NCBI RefSeq assembly: GCF_039523795.1
Contig: NZ_BAAAFZ010000047.1
Location: 38,724-102,723, forward strand
DNA from: Craurococcus roseus
GTDB lineage: Bacteria > Pseudomonadota > Alphaproteobacteria > Acetobacterales > Acetobacteraceae
Reading direction: 5' to 3'
DNA length: 64,000 bases
Below are positions 17,875-25,987 of this stretch, piece after piece. Below the pieces are notes generated by a model. That model was not told where the DNA came from. It did no database searches and saw only the letters and a list, made by a program, of their open reading frames with translations. Each line of letters opens with the position of its first letter. Within the stretch, counting starts at the first letter, position 1. Position numbers and translations under genes: made by a program.

Positions 17875-18467
17875 GCGTCGCGCAGCCGGAGGAGCACCGG
17901 GGCGCTTCGCCTTTCTCGCGGCGCGCGCTCTTGGTGCTGCCGGCGCTGGTGGCGGGCGGCGCGGGGCTAGGCTTCTTCGCCATGCTGCGCGGGCTCGGGA
18001 CCGGCGGCTACGACCCGCGCGGCGTGCCTTCCGCCCTGATCGGCAAGGCGCCGCCGGAATTCGCCTTGCCGCCGCTGGAGGGCACGGGGCTGCCGGGCCT
18101 GTCCTCCGACGACCTCAAGGCGCCGGGGCGGCCGGTCCTGGTGAACTTCTTCGCCTCCTGGTGCGTGCCCTGCGTGATCGAGCACCCGCAACTCATGCGA
18201 CTGTCGCGCGAGGGCGTGCCGGTGTTCGGCGTCGGCTACAAGGACCAGCCGGCGGACAGCCGCCGCTTCCTGGAAAAGCACGGCAACCCTTACAAGCGGC
18301 TCGGCATGGACCTGCCGGGCCGGGCCTCGATCGACTGGGGCCTGTACGGCGTGCCCGAAACCTACCTGATCGACCGCGGCGGGGCGATCCGCTGGCGCTG
18401 GGCGGGACCGGTGACGGACGACACGCTCCGCGCCGAGTTGGGGCCGCTGCTGCGGCGGTACGCATGA
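17871..18467 (+). CDS. ccmG: thiol:disulfide interchange protein CcmG/DsbE
   Basis: A 198-residue membrane-tethered thioredoxin-fold protein. The anchor is at about residues 20-42 (LLVLPALVAGGAGLGFFAM). The active site is NFFASWCVPCVIEHP. GVGYKDQPADSRRFL and GVPETYLID are typical CcmG elements, the second with the cis-proline loop. It reduces the CXXCH cysteines of apocytochrome c before heme ligation. GTG 17871 overlaps the ccmF stop. Confidence 0.95.
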   Translation: MSVAQPEEHRGASPFSRRALLVLPALVAGGAGLGFFAMLRGLGTGGYDPRGVPSALIGKAPPEFALPPLEGTGLPGLSSDDLKAPGRPVLVNFFASWCVPCVIEHPQLMRLSREGVPVFGVGYKDQPADSRRFLEKHGNPYKRLGMDLPGRASIDWGLYGVPETYLIDRGGAIRWRWAGPVTDDTLRAELGPLLRRYA

Positions 18468-18955
18468 TGGCCCTGCGCGCGCTCGCCTTGCTGCTCGCCT
18501 TGGCGGTGGCCGGCCCGGCCTCGGCCGCCGTCGGCGACCCGGCGATGCAGTTGCCGGACCCGGTGCAGGAGGAACGGGCGCGCGAGATCGGGCGCGAGCT
18601 GCGCTGCCTCGTCTGCCAGAACCAGTCCATCGAGGACAGCGACGCGGAGCTCGCCCGCGACCTCCGCCGCATCGTGCGCGAGCAGGTCTCCGCCGGGCGG
18701 TCGGACGCGGAGGTGAAGGGCTTCGTCCACGAGCGCTACGGCGACTTCGTGCTGCTGCGGCCGCGCTTCACCGCGGCCACCGCTTTGCTCTGGGCGACGC
18801 CGGCGCTGGCGTTGTTGGCCGGCGCGCTGATCTTCCGGGCAGGGCGGCGCGGCGCGCGACCGGACGCGGCGGGGGCGCCGGCGGGCCTGACGGAAGCCGA
18901 ACGGGCGCGGCTCGCCCGCTTGGAGAGCGGCGGCGGAGGCGGCTCGGCGGCGTGA
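18464..18955 (+). CDS. ccmH: cytochrome c-type biogenesis protein CcmH
   Basis: A 163-residue protein with a cleavable signal (LALLLALAVAGPASA) and the redox motif LRCLVCQNQSIEDSDAELA (about 46-64), which defines CcmH. A C-terminal membrane helix (ALLWATPALALLAGALIF) anchors it to the heme lyase. ATG 18464 overlaps the ccmG stop; a second in-frame ATG follows directly. It handles apocytochrome thiols together with CcmG. This is the short CcmH; the TPR part is the separate ccmI. Confidence 0.94.
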   Translation: MMALRALALLLALAVAGPASAAVGDPAMQLPDPVQEERAREIGRELRCLVCQNQSIEDSDAELARDLRRIVREQVSAGRSDAEVKGFVHERYGDFVLLRPRFTAATALLWATPALALLAGALIFRAGRRGARPDAAGAPAGLTEAERARLARLESGGGGGSAA

Positions 18956-19779
18956 CCTGGTGGCTCCTGGCCGGTTTGCTCGCCCTCGCGGCGCTGGCGC
19001 CGCTCGGCTTCGCGCTGCTGCGGCCGGCTTCCGCGCGCGGGCGGCGAGAAGCGGACCTAGCCCTGTACCACCGCCAACTCGCCGAGTTGGAGCGCGAGCG
19101 CGCGGCGGGGCGGCTGGACGAGGCCGCGCACGCCGCGGCGGTGCTGGAAGTGCAGCGGCGCTTGCTCGCGGCGCCGGGCGCGGCCGAGGAAACGGCGGCG
19201 CCGGCCGCGAAGGGGGCAAGTGCAGCAGCGGCGCATCGCGCGCCGTTGCTCGCCGCCCTGGTCATGGTGCCGGCCGTGGCGGTCGCGCTCTATTGGATCA
19301 ACGGCACCCCCGGCCTGCCTTCGGCGACCTTCGCCGAGCGGCAGGGCGCGGCGGCGCAGGAGGAGCAATTGCTCGCCCTGCTCCGCCAGCGGCTGGCGGC
19401 CGCACCGGACCCGAACGGCGAGGCGGCACGGCAAGGCTGGGCGCTGCTGGGCAACGCCGAACGCGGGCGAGGCCGCCCGGACGCGGCGGCGGAGGCCTAT
19501 GCGCGGGCGCTGGCCATCCGCTTCGACGCGGAGCTTGCCGGGCAGCGGGCGCAGGCGCTGCTGGAAGCCAACCGGACGGACGAGGCCGCGCGCTTCCTGG
19601 CCGAAGCGCTGCCGAAGGCGCCGGACCACATCGGCCTGCGCTTCCTGACCGGCCTCGCCGAAGCGCGCGCGGGCCGACCGGAAACCGCGCGCACCCTGTG
19701 GCGGGCGCTGGTGGCGGAAGCGCCGCCCGACGCGCCCTGGCGGGCGATGGTGGAGCGGCGGATGCAAGACTTGCCTTGA
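18952..19779 (+). CDS. ccmI: c-type cytochrome biogenesis protein CcmI
   Basis: A 275-residue protein with an N-terminal membrane helix (WWLLAGLLALAALAPLGFALL), an HRQLAELERERAAGRLDE coiled segment, a second membrane helix near residues 95-112, and a TPR-like domain (DAAAEAYARALAIRF and on). CcmI binds the C-terminus of apocytochrome c and delivers it to CcmFH. The start is GTG 18952, overlapping ccmH. It is last in the operon and ends in a hairpin that includes its stop codon. Confidence 0.9.
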   Translation: MTWWLLAGLLALAALAPLGFALLRPASARGRREADLALYHRQLAELERERAAGRLDEAAHAAAVLEVQRRLLAAPGAAEETAAPAAKGASAAAAHRAPLLAALVMVPAVAVALYWINGTPGLPSATFAERQGAAAQEEQLLALLRQRLAAAPDPNGEAARQGWALLGNAERGRGRPDAAAEAYARALAIRFDAELAGQRAQALLEANRTDEAARFLAEALPKAPDHIGLRFLTGLAEARAGRPETARTLWRALVAEAPPDAPWRAMVERRMQDLP

Positions 19780-19787
19780 GGCAAGTC
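19768..19787. terminator. perfect hairpin at the ccmI/DUF924 convergent end
   Basis: GACTTGCC at 19768-19775, TTGA loop, GGCAAGTC at 19780-19787. The loop contains the ccmI TGA. Eight perfect pairs in the 13-nt space between convergent genes suggest a bidirectional terminator, though without a long T-tract. Confidence 0.65.
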
Positions 19788-19792
19788 GGTCC

Positions 19793-20446
19793 TCAGCCCG
19801 CGGGCATCCGACGTTGGTGGACGAAGTCGCCCTTCGCCAAATACGCCTCTTCCTCCGGGGTGGAAGGGCGGCCGAGGACCGGGTTGCGGTGCGGGTAGCG
19901 GCCGAAGCGGCGGATCACGTCGCGGTGGCCGCGGGCTTGGCCGGCGGAGAACTCGTGGAGCGGCCGCAGCGGTTCGGGGACTTCGCGGGCGATCCGCTCC
20001 GCCAGGGCGACGACGCGCTCCAGCCGTTCCCGGTGGCCGGGCCCTTCCGCGTGGACCAGGGGCATGACCGAGAACATGCGCTCCCAGGGCTTGGCGAGGG
20101 CGGCGTGGTGGCCGTTCCCCAATCCTTCCTCGGCGATGCGGAGCGCGGCGGGGTCGGAGGCGTAGGCGTCCGGCGTGCCCGCGAACAGGCCGCGCGGGAA
20201 CTGGTCGAGCACCACAATCAGCGAGAGGCGCCCGAGCGGCGTGGCGGCCCAGCCGTCCAGGCGGCCGGCCCTGGCGGCTTCGAGCACGGGGGCGAAGGGC
20301 GGCAACGCGCCGTTGGACCCGCCGCCGAACCACCATTCGACCTGCCGGCGCAAAGCGTCCGGATCGGCGTCGTCCAGCCCGGGCGGGAACCAGAAATCGT
20401 GGACCGCCCGCCAGTCCTCGGCCCCATGCGCGCACGTCCCCGTCAT
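19793..20446 (-). CDS. DUF924 family protein
   Basis: A 217-residue alpha-helical protein of the DUF924 family, which has a TPR-like structure and no assigned function. Signatures seen: VHDFWFPPG near the N-terminus, WWFGGG, LGRLSLIVVLDQFPRGLFAGTPDAYASDP, FSVMPLVHAEG, and the C-terminal FGRYPHRNPVLGRPSTPEEEAYL. ATG 20446, with GGGGAG 11 nt upstream, places the domain close to the N-terminus; ATG 20476 is possible. It is convergent with ccmI. Confidence 0.88.
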   Translation of the reverse strand: MTGTCAHGAEDWRAVHDFWFPPGLDDADPDALRRQVEWWFGGGSNGALPPFAPVLEAARAGRLDGWAATPLGRLSLIVVLDQFPRGLFAGTPDAYASDPAALRIAEEGLGNGHHAALAKPWERMFSVMPLVHAEGPGHRERLERVVALAERIAREVPEPLRPLHEFSAGQARGHRDVIRRFGRYPHRNPVLGRPSTPEEEAYLAKGDFVHQRRMPAG

Positions 20447-20567
20447 CACCGCCACGGCTCCCCAGATGTCGATCATCGCGGCCCGATCCCGATGCCCCGC
20501 CAGCGCGGCACAGGGCACGGACCGCGCCGCCGGGTCTGTGACCCGCCTCACCGGCCGGGCGGGCCGG

Positions 20568-20837
20568 CTATCGCCGCGTCCGGGCGGGGGACCGCTCCCC
20601 ATCACGCTTGGCCCCGCGCTCGCCGCGCACCTTGCGTTGCGCCCAGGCGAGGCTGCGGTCGGCGGCGGCGCCGGTGGCCGAGCCGGCTCGCTCCGCCGCG
20701 CGGCCCGCGGCTTGGGCGCCGCGGTTCAGGGCGCCGCCGACGCGCTCGCCGAGGCCCTGTGCCCATGCCGGCTGCGCGCCCGCGAGCGCAGCGGCAAAGG
20801 CGGCGGCCGCGGCGAGCCGGGTCTTCCTGTTCCCCAT
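20568..20837 (-). CDS. small secreted protein of unknown function
   Basis: An 89-residue ORF with a convincing signal peptide: a Lys/Arg n-region, the hydrophobic stretch LAAAAAFAAALAGA, and a likely cleavage after AWA. The mature part (about 62 residues) is basic and Ala/Gly-rich (RVGGALNRGAQAAGRAAERAG) with no recognised domain. The signal peptide and compact fit between DUF924 and the divergent RibD-C gene support it as real. Function is not known. Confidence 0.55.
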   Translation of the reverse strand: MGNRKTRLAAAAAFAAALAGAQPAWAQGLGERVGGALNRGAQAAGRAAERAGSATGAAADRSLAWAQRKVRGERGAKRDGERSPARTRR

Positions 20838-20911
20838 CGATCGGTTCCCGATCCATCCGCGTCACCTTCCGGTAGCGCACGGGCTTGGCTTGCGGCAAGC
20901 TTCGCCGTCGT

Positions 20912-21709
20912 ATGGACGGGCTGGCCATCGAAACCGAATGGGGGGCGCTGCTGGCGCGGCGCGGCGCGGCACCGCCGGGGCGTCCGCTCGCCGGCCCCCT
21001 CGCCGCGCTGTTCGCGCCCTTGCTGGCGCCGCCCTCCGCGGCGGACGGCTGCGTGGTGGTGGGGCGGTTGGCGCAGACGCTGGACGGACGCATCGCCACC
21101 TTGTCCGGCTCGTCGCAATGGATCGGCGGCCGGGGCGACATCCTGCACACGCACCGGCTGCGGGCGCTCTGCCACGCGGTGGTGGTGGGCGCCGGGACGG
21201 TGCGGCACGACGACCCGCTGCTGACCACGCGCGAGTGCGAAGGGCCGGACCCGGTGCGGGTGGTGCTGGACACCGACCGGCGGCTCGGCCCGGACCGGCG
21301 CGTCTTCGCGGCGGGGGGACCGCCGACCTTGTTGGTCTGCGCGGAGGACGCGCCCGGCCCGGACCGGCTGGGCGCGGCGGAGGTGGTGCGGCTGCCGCGC
21401 GACCCGGTCGCCGGCGGACTCCTCCTTCCGGCACTGCTGCGCTTCCTGGCCTCGCGCGGGCTGCCGCGGGTGTTCGTGGAGGGCGGCGGCGTCACCGTCA
21501 GCCGCTTCCTGGCCGCAGGGTGCCTCGACCGGCTGCACGTGACGGTGGCGCCGGTGCTGCTCGGCTCCGGCATCCCGGCCTTCACCTTGCCCGAGGCGGC
21601 GCGCATCGCGGACGGGCTGCGCTTCCGCTGGACGCCGTATGCGCTCGACCCGGACGTGCTGTTCGACATCGCGCTGGACCGCGCGCGACCGGCGGTGTGC
21701 GCGGTGTGA
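20912..21709 (+). CDS. RibD C-terminal domain reductase (dihydrofolate-reductase fold)
   Basis: A 265-residue protein consisting of a RibD_C/DHFR-like domain only, lacking the deaminase half of RibD. VVVGRLAQTLDGRIATLSG, then HRLRALCHAVVVGAGTVRHDDPLLTTR and GLPRVFVEGGGVTVSRFLAAG are the NADPH and substrate motifs of pyrimidine or pterin reductases. ATG 20912 is preferred over TTG 20885. It heads a five-gene rightward operon and overlaps the next gene by 4 nt. In context it probably reduces a ring or ribosyl group of a pterin- or flavin-like intermediate rather than serving riboflavin synthesis. The substrate is unknown. Confidence 0.87.
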   Translation: MDGLAIETEWGALLARRGAAPPGRPLAGPLAALFAPLLAPPSAADGCVVVGRLAQTLDGRIATLSGSSQWIGGRGDILHTHRLRALCHAVVVGAGTVRHDDPLLTTRECEGPDPVRVVLDTDRRLGPDRRVFAAGGPPTLLVCAEDAPGPDRLGAAEVVRLPRDPVAGGLLLPALLRFLASRGLPRVFVEGGGVTVSRFLAAGCLDRLHVTVAPVLLGSGIPAFTLPEAARIADGLRFRWTPYALDPDVLFDIALDRARPAVCAV

Positions 21710-22674
21710 CGGCGGCGGGGCGGGCGCTCTGGACCGTGGCGCCGGGGCGGGCGGAGATCCGGGAGGAAACGCTGCCCCCGCCCGGCTCCGGCGAGGCGCT
21801 GGTGCGGACCCTCGCTTCGGGCATCTCGCGCGGGACGGAACGGCTGGTGCTCGAAGGACGCGTGCCGCCGAACCAGTGGGCGGCGATGCGCGCGCCACTG
21901 ATGGCGGGCGACTTCCCCTTCCCGGTGAAATACGGCTACGCGGCGGTGGGCGTCGTCGAAGGCGGGCCGGCAGAGCTGAAGGGCCGGCGCGTGTTCTGCC
22001 TGCACCCGCACCAGGACCGCTTCGTCGCACCAGCCGAGATGTGCGTGCCCGTGCCCGACGGCGTGCCGGATCGGCGCGCGGTGCTGGCCGCCAACATGGA
22101 AACGGCGGTGAACGTCCTGTGGGACGCGCGGCCCCTGGTTGGGGAGCGGGCGCTGGTGGTCGGCGCGGGCGTGGTCGGCCTACTGGCAGCGTCGCTGCTC
22201 GGGCGGGTGCCGGGCCTCGACCTCGCGGTGTGCGACCGCGACCCGTCGCGCGCCGGCGCGGCGGAGGCGCTGGGCTTGCGCTTCCACGGGCCGGAAGCGG
22301 CGCCGGACGGGCGCGACCTCGTGGTCCACGCCTCCGGGAATCCGGACGGTCTGCGGCTGGCGCTAGGCCTCGCGGGTTTCGAGGGGCGGGTCGTGGAGGC
22401 GAGTTGGTTCGGCGACCGCGAGGCGGCGCTGCCGCTCGGCGAAGCCTTCCACGCGCGGCGCTTGTCGCTGGTCTCGTCCCAGGTCGGCGCGGTGGCGCCG
22501 GCGATGCGCGGGCGGCGCACGCACGCGGAGCGGCTGGCGCTGGCGCTCCGCTTGTTGGAGGATGCGCGCTTCGACGCGCTGCTCGGCCCCGCCACGCCGT
22601 TCGAGGCGTTGCCGGCGGCCTTCCCGGCGCTGCTGGCGGGCGCCGGCGGTTGCCCGGTCGTCACCTATCCATAA
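21706..22674 (+). CDS. BchC-like medium-chain dehydrogenase
   Basis: A 322-residue MDR-superfamily protein, GTG start 21706. The SGISRGTERLVLEGRVP start, VKYGYAAVGVVE, RRVFCLHPHQDRFV, ANMETAVNVLWDA and the Rossmann motif VVGAGVVGLLAASLLG resemble the bacteriochlorophyllide-dehydrogenase-like branch. The GHE catalytic-zinc motif of classical alcohol dehydrogenases is not seen. In this operon it may oxidise or reduce a side-chain alcohol of the pathway product. Annotation as a plain alcohol dehydrogenase would overstate what is known. Confidence 0.83.
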   Translation: MTAAGRALWTVAPGRAEIREETLPPPGSGEALVRTLASGISRGTERLVLEGRVPPNQWAAMRAPLMAGDFPFPVKYGYAAVGVVEGGPAELKGRRVFCLHPHQDRFVAPAEMCVPVPDGVPDRRAVLAANMETAVNVLWDARPLVGERALVVGAGVVGLLAASLLGRVPGLDLAVCDRDPSRAGAAEALGLRFHGPEAAPDGRDLVVHASGNPDGLRLALGLAGFEGRVVEASWFGDREAALPLGEAFHARRLSLVSSQVGAVAPAMRGRRTHAERLALALRLLEDARFDALLGPATPFEALPAAFPALLAGAGGCPVVTYP

Positions 22675-22682
22675 GGCACCGC

Positions 22683-23114
22683 ATGTACAGCCTGACCGTC
22701 AGCGACCACATGATGATCGCCCACTCCTTCCGGGGCGCCGAGTTCGGCCCGGCGCAGCGCGTCCACGGCGCGACCTTCGTAGCGGAGGCGGAGTTCCGCG
22801 CGGCGCGACTGGACCACCTGAACCTGCTGGTGGACATCGGCTTGGCGCGGCAGGAGCTGCGCCGGGCGCTGGACACGCTGGATTACCGCAACCTCGACGA
22901 CGAGGCCGGCTTCCGCGGGCAGAACACCACCACCGAGTTCCTCGCCGCCCACGTCCACGCCCTGCTCCGCGCGGCGCTGCGCGACGGGCGGCTCGGCCCC
23001 GGAGGCGGGATGGTGGGCTGGCTCAAGGTGACGCTGCGCGAGAGCCCGAACGCCTGGGCCTCCTTCGAGGGCCCGGTGGAGGACACGCCGCAGATCGTGA
23101 GCCCGGGCGGATGA
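22683..23114 (+). CDS. atypical 6-pyruvoyl-tetrahydropterin synthase/QueD-fold protein
   Basis: A 143-residue T-fold protein. Zinc-site His14 (IAHSF) and His28 (RVHG) align with QueD, as do D51, LD at 66-67, TTTEFLAAH and the C-terminal substrate-binding glutamate in TLRES. Yet the catalytic Cys position is Ala24, the third zinc His is Ala30 (HGATF instead of HGHxF), and the catalytic His after LD is Tyr68. It is therefore not expected to do the standard QueD or PTPS reaction. Its place between a BchC-like dehydrogenase and a glycosyltransferase, overlapping the latter by 4 nt, suggests a dedicated role on a pterin-like compound. Confidence 0.82.
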   Translation: MYSLTVSDHMMIAHSFRGAEFGPAQRVHGATFVAEAEFRAARLDHLNLLVDIGLARQELRRALDTLDYRNLDDEAGFRGQNTTTEFLAAHVHALLRAALRDGRLGPGGGMVGWLKVTLRESPNAWASFEGPVEDTPQIVSPGG

Positions 23115-24157
23115 AGGTCGCGCTGCTCGTCCCCGGCCCGTTCGACACGGTGTCGGGCGGCTACAGTTACGACCGGCGGCTGGTGGCCGGGCTGCGCGCC
23201 TTAGGCCACGGGGCGGAGGTGGTGGAGCTGGCCGGCCGCCACCCCTTGCCGGACGACGCGGCCCGTGCCGCCGCGCGCGCCGCCTTGGACGCGCTGCCCG
23301 AAGACGCCGTGCCGGTGGTGGACGGCCTCGGCCTGCCGTCCTTCGCGCCGGTGGCGGACGCGCTGGCGCGGCGCAACGCGGTGGTGCTGGTCCACCACCC
23401 GACGGCGCTGGAAACCGGCTTCTCCGGAGCGGACCGCGACGCCTTGCGGGCCACGGAGCTGGAGTTGTTCGGCCGCGCGGCGCGCGTCGTCGCCACCTCC
23501 CCGCTCACGGCGCGGCGGTTGGTGGAAGAGTTCAGCGCCGACCCGGCGCGCGTCGGCGTGGTGGAGCCCGGCACCGACCCGGCGCCGCGCGCGACTGGAT
23601 CGGGCGGGCCGGGCGCGGCGCTGCTTTCCGTGGGCGCGTTGGTGCCGCGCAAGGGGCACGACGTGCTGCTGCGCGCGCTGGCTGGTTTGGCCGACCTCGA
23701 CTGGCGCTTGGCGATCGCCGGGCCGGAGGGGCGCGACCCGGTCCATGCGCGCGGCTTGCGCGCGTTGGCCGAGGAGTTGGGCATCGCGCAACGCGTGGAG
23801 TTCGCGGGCGCCGTGGGCGCGGAGAGGCTGGAAGCGCTCTACGCCGGCGCCGACCTGTTCGCCCTCGCCAGCCATTGGGAAGGCTACGGCATGGCGGTGG
23901 CCGAGGCGCTGGCGCGCGGGCTGCCGCTGGCCGTCACCGCCGGGGGCGCGCTCGCCGAGTTGGCGCCGGAGGACGCCTCGGTGGTGTCGCCGCCCGGCGA
24001 CCACGTGTCGCTCGGCAAGGGGCTGCGCCGGGTGATCTTCGACGAGGCCCTGCGGCGGCATATGGCCGAGGCCGCGTGGCGCGCCGGGCAGCGACTGCCG
24101 CGTTGGGAGGACCGGGCGGAGGCCTTCGTGGCCGAGATCGAGAAGAGCCTCGGGTGA
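23111..24157 (+). CDS. GT4-family glycosyltransferase
   Basis: A 348-residue GT-B glycosyltransferase, ATG 23111. The N-terminal acceptor domain begins MKVALLVPGPFDTVSGGYSYD. The donor domain has LLSVGALVPRKGHDVLLRAL, then the E-x7-E region HWEGYGMAVAEALARGLPL. It probably transfers a sugar from a nucleotide donor to the product of the preceding genes, since it is translationally coupled to both the pterin-synthase-fold gene and the methyltransferase. A lipid or polysaccharide acceptor cannot be excluded. Confidence 0.88.
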   Translation: MKVALLVPGPFDTVSGGYSYDRRLVAGLRALGHGAEVVELAGRHPLPDDAARAAARAALDALPEDAVPVVDGLGLPSFAPVADALARRNAVVLVHHPTALETGFSGADRDALRATELELFGRAARVVATSPLTARRLVEEFSADPARVGVVEPGTDPAPRATGSGGPGAALLSVGALVPRKGHDVLLRALAGLADLDWRLAIAGPEGRDPVHARGLRALAEELGIAQRVEFAGAVGAERLEALYAGADLFALASHWEGYGMAVAEALARGLPLAVTAGGALAELAPEDASVVSPPGDHVSLGKGLRRVIFDEALRRHMAEAAWRAGQRLPRWEDRAEAFVAEIEKSLG

Positions 24158-25077
24158 CCGAGGCCTTCGACCTGGACTGGCTCGACCTGCGCGAGCCCTT
24201 CGACGCCCTGGCGCGGAACGAGGCGCTTGCGGAGCGGCTGCTCGCGCGCCTGCCGGCGCGGCCGCGGCTGATGGACTTCGGCGCGGGGACCGGGAGCCTG
24301 TTCCGCTGGCTGGCGCCGCGCATAGGCCGCGCCCAGGCCTGGACGCTGGTGGACGCCGACCGCGACATGGCGGAGGCGGCCTTCGACACCATCGCCGACC
24401 GGGCGGAGTCCGTCGGCTTGCGCGTCACCTTCCCCAACCGGCGCTGCCTGCTCGTTCACGCGCCCGGCGGCGCGTGGCGGGTGGAGACGCTGGTGGCTGA
24501 CTTGGCGGAAGCGCCGGCGAACCTGCCGCTGCACGAGGCCGACGCGGTGGTGAACAGCGCGCTGTGCGACCTGGTGTCGCGCCCCTGGGTCGAGGCGATG
24601 GCGGCGGCGCTGCGCGTGCCGTTCTACGCCGCGCTCTGCGTGGACGGACGGGACCGCTTCTCGCCGCCGCACCCGGCGGACGCCCTCGTGGCGCGGGCCT
24701 TCCGCCGCGACCAGCGGCGCGACAAGGGCTTCGGCGGCCCGGCCCTCGGCGCGGCGGCGCCGGCCGCGGTGGCGGAGGCGTTCGCGGCGGAAGGCTTCGC
24801 GGTGGAGGCGGCGGCGAGCGACTGGGTGGTGCGCGGCCGCGCACCGCCACCCGGCCTGCCGCCCGACGCCGCCGCGCCGTTCCTGTCGCGCCTCGTCGCC
24901 GGGCACGTCGCGGCGGCGCTGGAAGCGGGGCCGGCCCGGGACGCGGGGCGCGTTTCGGACTGGGGCGCGGCGCGCGGCGAGCAGATCGCCTGGGGCGTGC
25001 TCCAGGCGCGGATCGGGCACCGAGACGTGCTGGCCGTGCCGCCGGCGCCGCCCTCGGCGGCGCAGCGGAGGCGCTGA
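24154..25077 (+). CDS. class I SAM-dependent methyltransferase
   Basis: A 307-residue protein, GTG 24154 overlapping the glycosyltransferase stop. Motif I is LMDFGAGTGSLFRWL, followed by the acidic WTLVDADRDMAEAA and DAVVNSALCDLVS. The C-terminal third (about 200-307) is Ala-rich and family-specific, including SDWVVRGRAPPPGLP and GRVSDWGAARGEQIAWG. It is the last gene of the operon and likely methylates the pathway product. The substrate is unknown. Confidence 0.85.
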   Translation: MTEAFDLDWLDLREPFDALARNEALAERLLARLPARPRLMDFGAGTGSLFRWLAPRIGRAQAWTLVDADRDMAEAAFDTIADRAESVGLRVTFPNRRCLLVHAPGGAWRVETLVADLAEAPANLPLHEADAVVNSALCDLVSRPWVEAMAAALRVPFYAALCVDGRDRFSPPHPADALVARAFRRDQRRDKGFGGPALGAAAPAAVAEAFAAEGFAVEAAASDWVVRGRAPPPGLPPDAAAPFLSRLVAGHVAAALEAGPARDAGRVSDWGAARGEQIAWGVLQARIGHRDVLAVPPAPPSAAQRRR

Positions 25078-25088
25078 AGGATCAGCGC
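25071..25088. terminator. hairpin joining two convergent stop codons
   Basis: GCGCTGA at 25071-25077, AGGA loop, TCAGCGC at 25082-25088. The TGA of the methyltransferase and the TGA of the convergent merR-like gene form the top of the perfect 7-bp stem. It is probably a bidirectional terminator; the genes are only 4 nt apart. Confidence 0.6.
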
Positions 25089-25525
25089 TCCATAAGGTCG
25101 TGCAGGCTGGCCGAAATGTCTTCCAGCTCTTCCAGGATCGAGCGGAGCGCCGCGACGCCGGTTTCGGGCGGCTCGGCGGGCGCCGCAGCGGGGGGCGCGG
25201 CGGAGGCGGCGACCGCTTCCTCCAGCCCGCCCTCGCGCAGCAGCCGCTGCACTCCCTTGATGGTGTAGCCCTGGGTGTAGAGCAGGTCGCTCACCCGCCG
25301 CAGCAGGGCGATGTCCTCCGGCCGGTAGTAGCGCCGGCCGCCGCCGCGCTTCAGCGGCTTGAGCTGGGGGAACTTGGTTTCCCAGAAGCGCAGCACGTGC
25401 TGCGGGATGTGCAGGTCGTCCGCCACCTCGCTGATGGTGCGGAAGGCGCTCGGCGCCTTGCGGGCGCGGAGCGGCGACGTCGACGGCGGCCCGCCGGAGG
25501 AAGGCGGCGCGGCGGCGTGGCTCAC
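25082..25525 (-). CDS. MerR family transcriptional regulator
   Basis: A 147-residue regulator. The winged helix-turn-helix is RTISEVADDLHIPQHVLRFWETKFPQLKPLKRGGGRRYYRPEDIALL, shown here only by its landmarks: the WETKF and GGGRRYYRPED motifs. A short coiled dimerisation helix follows (LRSILEELEDISASLHDL). There is no metal- or drug-binding domain. This short MerR type is regularly found directly after ihfA in alphaproteobacteria. GTG 25525 overlaps the ihfA stop. Its target is unknown; a vegetative role is inferred from synteny. Confidence 0.9.
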   Translation of the reverse strand: MSHAAAPPSSGGPPSTSPLRARKAPSAFRTISEVADDLHIPQHVLRFWETKFPQLKPLKRGGGRRYYRPEDIALLRRVSDLLYTQGYTIKGVQRLLREGGLEEAVAASAAPPAAAPAEPPETGVAALRSILEELEDISASLHDLMER

Positions 25526-25845
25526 GCTTCGGCGTCTCCGTCGCCGTGCCGCGGCGGCGTTTGCCCGTTGATGCGGGCCTTGAGCACCTGGGACGAGCGG
25601 AAGGACAGCACGCGCCGCGGCAGGATCGGCACCTCAACCCCGGTTTTCGGATTGCGGCCGACGCGTTGACCCTTCTGCCGCACGAGGAAGGTGCCGAAGG
25701 CCGAGATCTTCACCGACTCGCCGGCGGCGAGCGCCCCGGAGATGCGCGCCAGCACGGTTTCCAGCAGCGCGGCGGACTCGTTCCGCGACAGCCCGACCTG
25801 GGCATAGATGGCCTCGGCCAAATGCGCGCGCGTCAGCGTCTCCAT
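25522..25845 (-). CDS. ihfA: integration host factor subunit alpha
   Basis: A 107-residue DNA-bending protein of the HU/IHF family. LTRAHLAEAIYAQVGLSRNESAALLE is the helical body, VKISAFGTFLVRQKGQRVGRNPKTG the beta-ribbon with the intercalating Pro in RNPKTGVEVPI. It heterodimerises with IHF-beta and binds specific bent sites. ATG 25845. The position fabH-ihfA-merR is the usual alphaproteobacterial order and favours IhfA over HU. Confidence 0.95.
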   Translation of the reverse strand: METLTRAHLAEAIYAQVGLSRNESAALLETVLARISGALAAGESVKISAFGTFLVRQKGQRVGRNPKTGVEVPILPRRVLSFRSSQVLKARINGQTPPRHGDGDAEA

Positions 25846-25987
25846 GCGGCAGGGGGTTCCCGCAAGCTATTCAACAAGAATGGAAACCGTGTTCCGTTGT
25901 AGGCGTCAACGGATATGCGCCGCAACCGGGCGTTGCGCCGGTGCGTGGTGCAATAATGCCGCTACGTGGGGCCGCCCCGGCGGCGCG

